Assembly (NCBI GenBank): GCA_023401595.1
Contig: JAEXDQ010000005.1
Location: forward strand, 1 to 34,016
DNA from: Spirochaetota bacterium
GTDB taxonomy: Bacteria; Spirochaetota; Spirochaetia; Sphaerochaetales; Sphaerochaetaceae
Length of the DNA: 34,016 bases
Direction: 5' to 3'
A program made the translations under genes and the position numbers. The notes under the pieces were generated by a model. That model was not told where the DNA came from and ran no database searches. It saw only the letters and a list, made by a program, of their open reading frames with translations. This document shows positions 30,443-34,016 of this stretch, in pieces (the stretch's first letter is position 1; each line of letters opens with the position of its first letter).

Positions 30443-33400
30443 ATGTCGATACGTTTTGGTTTTGATATGGGGACAAATTCCATAGGCTATTCGGTAATCG
30501 AGTTGGATGCACATGGAGAGCCAGCTGAACTCCTGGACATGGGTGTACGAATTTTTTCCGATGGAAGGAACCCCAAGGACAAACAGCCCTTGGCGGTAAG
30601 CAGACGTATCGCAAGGGGAATGCGGCGCAGAAGAGACCGGTCGCTTCAACGGAAAAGGTTGTTGGTCAATCAATTGATTCGGGACGGCCTGTTTCCGACG
30701 TCTATGGAGGAACGAGAACAACTGAAAGTACTGGATCCCTACATTCTCAGGAAAGAAGCTTTGGATAGAGGGCTTGCTCCGCATGAACTGGGAAGGGCAT
30801 TGTTCCATATCGGCACTCGGCGAGGTTTTAAAAGCAACCGTATTACAGACAGCGGCGATAAAGAAAGCTCGGCACAAGCCGAACGCATGAAGGAACTCAG
30901 CGGCCTGATTGAGCAGTCCGGCTCAAGAACCCTGGGAGAATACCTGTATGTCAGGCAAATTCAGAACCAAGGAACCCGTTTCCGCGGCGGGGAGTTCAAC
31001 GGATACCCATCGAGAGAACATTATTATCAGGAATTTCTTGCAATCAAAGAGCAGCAGATGCAGTTCTATCCATCGGTCGACTGGGATAGAATCGAACACA
31101 TCATTTTCGACCAGCGGCCGTTGAAACAGCAGGAAAAGGGGAAATGTCAGTTCTATATCGAAGAAGACCGCGCATATCTAGCCTTGCCTTCGGCCCATCG
31201 TTTCAGAATCGCCCAAGAAATCAACAATCTACGTTACAATGACTTATACGGCAACACCTTTACGTTGGACGATGCAGAAAAAGACGCCTTGTTCTCCATG
31301 TTGGACAACTGCAAGACTCTTTCTTTTGCAAAAATCCGGTCGAAATTTCCCCATGTCGAAGGAAAATTCAATCTAGAGGATGAGCGCCGAGACAAGTTGC
31401 TGGGCAATGAAACCGCATATACGATGCGCAAAACAGAATATCTCGGAAAACTCTGGGACACACTTCCCTTGGACACGCAAGATACGCTTATTGACAAACT
31501 GTTAGAAATGGACAACGATGACGACCTTCTCCAATATCTTGATTGTTTCCAGCTGACGCCAGTACAGAAACAGGCGTTGCTGTCTTGGAAAGGAAGCCGC
31601 AAGATAGGCAAATTGTCCGCGCGGTTCATGCGCGAATGTTCTGAAATCATGCTGAGGGAACATATCCGGTACGATGAAGCGGTGGAGATGATGTCATTGC
31701 ATCATAGTTACAACCCGATTGTCGACTTGCAGGCGGAGCTTCCTTATTACGGCAAAATCCTTACGGGTTCAGTGGCAGGGGCTCATCCAGAAGCGCCGGA
31801 AAGCGAACCGGAACGAAAATATGGAAAAATCGCGAATCCGACAGTACATATCGCGTTGAACCAGCTGCGAAAAGTCACGAACGCCTTGATCGCTGAGTAC
31901 GGCAGGCCAGACCAGATAGTGATGGAACTGTCCAGGGATATCAGTGACAGCGCGGAAGCCCGTAGTCTCCATTATTCAGAACAGGCGAAGCGGGAAAAAG
32001 AAAACGACAAAATCCGGACGGAGCTGACCGACACTCTGTCGATAGCCCATCCAAAAGCCTGGGACATCAAAAAGTACAAACTATGGTGCGAACTCGGCAC
32101 CGATGCAAATGTCCGTTGCTGCCCCTACTGCGGGAAACCGATACCAGCGTACAAGCTGTTCACACCAGAAATCGAGATAGAACACATACTACCCTATTCC
32201 AGAACAATGCTCGATTCAATGAGCAACCTGACCGTAGCGCACCGCACCTGTAATCTGCTGAAAAAGGAACAGACTCCTTACGAGGCATTTTCCCACAGTC
32301 CAGAGGGCTATGACTGGAACAAGATCATGGAACGGGCGGAAAAATTGCCGAATCACAAAGGTGACAAATTTCTGAAAGACGCGATAGTCAAATTCGAAGA
32401 GGATAGTGGATTTATCACACGACAGCTCAACGACAATCGGTACCTCTCAAAAGCTGCCCGCGATTATCTATCCTGTATCTGTCCTGGCAACCAAGTTTGG
32501 AGCATCAGAGGTCAGAATACAAGTTTTCTCCGCGCCAGATGGGGTTTGAACACTTTGTTGAGCAATAGTGACGATCCATATTTCAAAAACAGGAACGATC
32601 ATCGACATCATGCTGTCGACGCCGTAGTCATAGGGCTTACGGATAGAAGCATGATTCAACAGATGGCCCAGCTGAACAAGGAACACGATGCGACAAAGCA
32701 CGAAGCGCCACCCTTCCCGTTCAAACGTTCGGACATAGAAACGCATGTCAGAAATATTTTAGTTTCGCATAAGATTGACCATGGATATCAAGGTCGTATG
32801 TACAAAGAGACGGCGACAGGAAGAAAACTTGTCAAAAAGATTATTTCCTTAAGCGACCTTTCCGAGGACAAAGTACCGATGCTTGTCGAAGACTCATGGA
32901 AAGCATTGTTTACCCAAGCCAAAGAAAAGGGTATTTCTTTCAGGGCTCGAAGAAGTCAAATCCTAAATAAATTCATGGAAGAAAAACACAACGACAATCC
33001 TACGATTCAAATATATGAGGAAGTCTGGGTGACAAGAAAGCCTCTTGTGGATCTCGACGCCACTGATATCACTGCCCACAGGATTTTCAACAAAACCCTT
33101 GATGAGAAAATCTCTAAAAGAACAACGGAAGTCCTGCATGACAAGAAATTGTTGCGGGAACGTTTGCTGGAATTGTCCAAGGAATGGCACCTCAAACGTG
33201 TCAGGTACGTTCCCAACGGACAGGTATTCTCACAGATCAAGTCCGTACCGAACAAATGGTATGAGAACGACGGTGTCTGCTACGCCCGCATATGGAGAGT
33301 TCCAGAAAAAACGCCAAAGCATATCGGTGAATTCATCAGTTACAAACAGGCTTACGATGTAGCCGACGGACAGGCATTGCCACGTCCGAAAGAACTGCAT

Positions 33401-33715
33401 CCGGCGTCAAAACGAATCATGACCTTGTACAAGGGGGACATCGTCAGGATTACGCCAAAAGAAGGAACGGCATATCTGGCAAAAATTGCAGGCTATTCGA
33501 CTACACAAAATAAGGTCGATATTCAACCGATTTATGCGGCGGGAGCGTTGGGAGAATGGAAAGCAACTATGAATACCCGAAATACTCCTAATCCAGAAAT
33601 CTGGGGTAAAACAATTGTCAAAGGACAAAATCATATCTCAATTAATGTGCTTTTTGGAAACAATCGAGTTGAACTGATAAAAATCAATCCAATCGGCCGG
33701 ATAGTTCATAATTAA
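30443..33715 (+). CDS. cas9: CRISPR-associated endonuclease Cas9 (compact, type II-C-like)
   Basis: A 1090-residue RNA-guided DNA nuclease. Its parts are RuvC-I FGFDMGTNSIGYS (Asp8), the Arg-rich bridge helix RRIARGMRRRRDRSLQRKRLL (54-74), a recognition lobe to about 460, and RuvC-II IVMELSRDIS (Glu495). HNH runs about 555-620 with a CCPYC zinc knuckle, EIEHILPYSR (His581) and NLTVAHRTCN. RuvC-III is NDHRHHAVDAVVIG (His723, Asp726), followed by a C-terminal PAM-interacting region. All catalytic residues are present. Size and direct linkage to cas1 indicate type II-C, but a csn2 or cas4 further right cannot be excluded. The start is ATG 30443, with AGAGGAG at 30425-30431; the frame extends 31 codons upstream through the promoter. 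Confidence 0.95.
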   Translation: MSIRFGFDMGTNSIGYSVIELDAHGEPAELLDMGVRIFSDGRNPKDKQPLAVSRRIARGMRRRRDRSLQRKRLLVNQLIRDGLFPTSMEEREQLKVLDPYILRKEALDRGLAPHELGRALFHIGTRRGFKSNRITDSGDKESSAQAERMKELSGLIEQSGSRTLGEYLYVRQIQNQGTRFRGGEFNGYPSREHYYQEFLAIKEQQMQFYPSVDWDRIEHIIFDQRPLKQQEKGKCQFYIEEDRAYLALPSAHRFRIAQEINNLRYNDLYGNTFTLDDAEKDALFSMLDNCKTLSFAKIRSKFPHVEGKFNLEDERRDKLLGNETAYTMRKTEYLGKLWDTLPLDTQDTLIDKLLEMDNDDDLLQYLDCFQLTPVQKQALLSWKGSRKIGKLSARFMRECSEIMLREHIRYDEAVEMMSLHHSYNPIVDLQAELPYYGKILTGSVAGAHPEAPESEPERKYGKIANPTVHIALNQLRKVTNALIAEYGRPDQIVMELSRDISDSAEARSLHYSEQAKREKENDKIRTELTDTLSIAHPKAWDIKKYKLWCELGTDANVRCCPYCGKPIPAYKLFTPEIEIEHILPYSRTMLDSMSNLTVAHRTCNLLKKEQTPYEAFSHSPEGYDWNKIMERAEKLPNHKGDKFLKDAIVKFEEDSGFITRQLNDNRYLSKAARDYLSCICPGNQVWSIRGQNTSFLRARWGLNTLLSNSDDPYFKNRNDHRHHAVDAVVIGLTDRSMIQQMAQLNKEHDATKHEAPPFPFKRSDIETHVRNILVSHKIDHGYQGRMYKETATGRKLVKKIISLSDLSEDKVPMLVEDSWKALFTQAKEKGISFRARRSQILNKFMEEKHNDNPTIQIYEEVWVTRKPLVDLDATDITAHRIFNKTLDEKISKRTTEVLHDKKLLRERLLELSKEWHLKRVRYVPNGQVFSQIKSVPNKWYENDGVCYARIWRVPEKTPKHIGEFISYKQAYDVADGQALPRPKELHPASKRIMTLYKGDIVRITPKEGTAYLAKIAGYSTTQNKVDIQPIYAAGALGEWKATMNTRNTPNPEIWGKTIVKGQNHISINVLFGNNRVELIKINPIGRIVHN

Positions 33716-33726
33716 GGAGTCGCGTA

Positions 33727-33890
33727 GTGCTACGACGTATTGTTGAAGTATCGCAGGAAGGGCTGTATCTGCATGTTTCACATGGCTTTCTCAAATTGAC
33801 TTTGAACAAGGAGTTAATTGGGGATGTACCAATAACGGATATAGCCGTCCTGTTACTTACAGCACAAGGCATCACCTTGTCCAAACAAGG
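33727..33890 (+). pseudogene. cas1: cas1, 5' fragment interrupted by an insertion sequence
   Basis: A GTG start at 33727 has AAGGAG at 33714-33719, overlapping the cas9 stop region. It opens a frame MLRRIVEVSQEGLYLHVSHG, then FLKLTLNKELIGDVPITDIAVLLLTAQGITLSK. This is the N-terminal beta domain of a type II Cas1, whose following residues should lead into the alpha-helical integrase part. After about 54 codons the family pattern stops, and the frame runs into sequence reading ...GDCKNFCVN before TGA at 33916-33918. The change coincides with the end of an insertion sequence. Cas1 is the integrase that captures new spacers, so adaptation should be lost unless a second copy exists or the element excises. 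The 3' part must lie beyond the window. Confidence 0.8.
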
Positions 33891-34016
33891 AGACTGTAAA
33901 AACTTTTGTGTAAATTGACCAGGAGAAAACCAAGGCATGATACAATAACTCGGCTAGGGAGTTGTCATGTCAAAGAAGACACAGGATCCAGAGAAGCAAA
34001 GGCTTGTAAAGGAGTT
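33889..34016 (+). mobile_element. Left end of an insertion sequence (probably IS256 family) inside cas1
   Basis: From about 33889 the sequence reads GGAGACTGTAAAAACTTTTG and then TGTAAATTG, which resembles IS256-family ends (a TTTTGTGTAAA-like core). A short untranslated stretch and a transposase-like start codon at 33967 follow, the normal layout of an insertion sequence. The exact boundary is uncertain by a few bases because the target duplication cannot be seen without the right end, which is outside the window. Confidence 0.65.
33967..34016 (+). CDS. Transposase, N-terminal fragment (cut by the window end)
   Basis: ATG 33967 is preceded by AGGGAG at five bases. The visible residues are MSKKTQDPEKQRLVKE. 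This short hydrophilic, Lys-rich start fits IS256-type (MULE-related DDE) transposases, but it is too short to prove the family. Placement just inside the insertion-sequence end supports the call. Confidence 0.6.
   Translation, partial: MSKKTQDPEKQRLVKE

Noticed and set aside
33919..34016. A CRISPR array near the right end
   Set aside because: No repeat-spacer periodicity exists anywhere in the window. The only repeat-like unit is the anti-repeat at 30303-30338.

Overview
The window looks like a spirochaete chromosome, most likely of the Sphaerochaeta/Sphaerochaetaceae kind. The evidence is indirect: three exported binding proteins begin their mature part with the spirochaete-type pattern NGAKES, AGASEKG or AGSREDA. 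The transport-rich gene content and fairly GC-rich coding sequence also fit. No rRNA or tRNA gene is visible to confirm this.

Layout, left to right. (1) 1-2761: the tail of a membrane protein and its terminator, then an alpha/beta hydrolase, a dCMP deaminase and a PfkB-family sugar kinase on the + strand. (2) 2915-7672: a promoter and a four-gene BMP/PnrA-type nucleoside ABC importer. (3) 8274-9579: a low-GC, Firmicutes-like pair, an HTH-desulfoferrodoxin fusion regulator overlapping a CatA-like acetyltransferase. (4) 9663-12766, - strand: a zinc/manganese-type ABC importer whose ATPase carries an N-terminal DUF1893 domain, behind a leader that looks like an attenuator. (5) 12849-13712: a class II aldolase. 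(6) 13957-18272, - strand: a ferric-iron-type ABC importer with a fused double permease. (7) 18368-19292: a DUF3842 protein and a 50-residue coiled-coil protein. (8) 19584-22353: a single-chain, selenium-type xanthine dehydrogenase behind a structured leader. (9) 22515-28412: an aldo/keto reductase, an M20 peptidase, a ketopantoate reductase-like protein, a MATE transporter and an RNase D-like exonuclease. (10) 28541-29964: a UraA-type uracil permease with a 39-codon upstream ORF that overlaps its start codon. (11) 30237-34016: a type II CRISPR-Cas locus.

The CRISPR locus is the most notable part. Cas9 (1090 residues, intact RuvC and HNH motifs) is followed 11 nt later by cas1. cas1 is cut after about 54 codons by the left end of an insertion sequence, probably of the IS256 family, whose transposase starts just before the window ends. 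Divergent from cas9 is a well-formed tracrRNA gene: a consensus promoter, an anti-repeat, a 7-bp nexus-like hairpin and an intrinsic terminator, giving a transcript of about 94 nt. Interference components therefore look intact while adaptation looks broken. The CRISPR array is not in the window.

A second theme is nucleobase and nucleoside use (BMP importer, dCMP deaminase, xanthine dehydrogenase, uracil permease). A third is regulation by RNA leaders: conditional hairpins precede the metal importer, the xanthine dehydrogenase and the uracil permease. None of these leaders matches a riboswitch class I can name.
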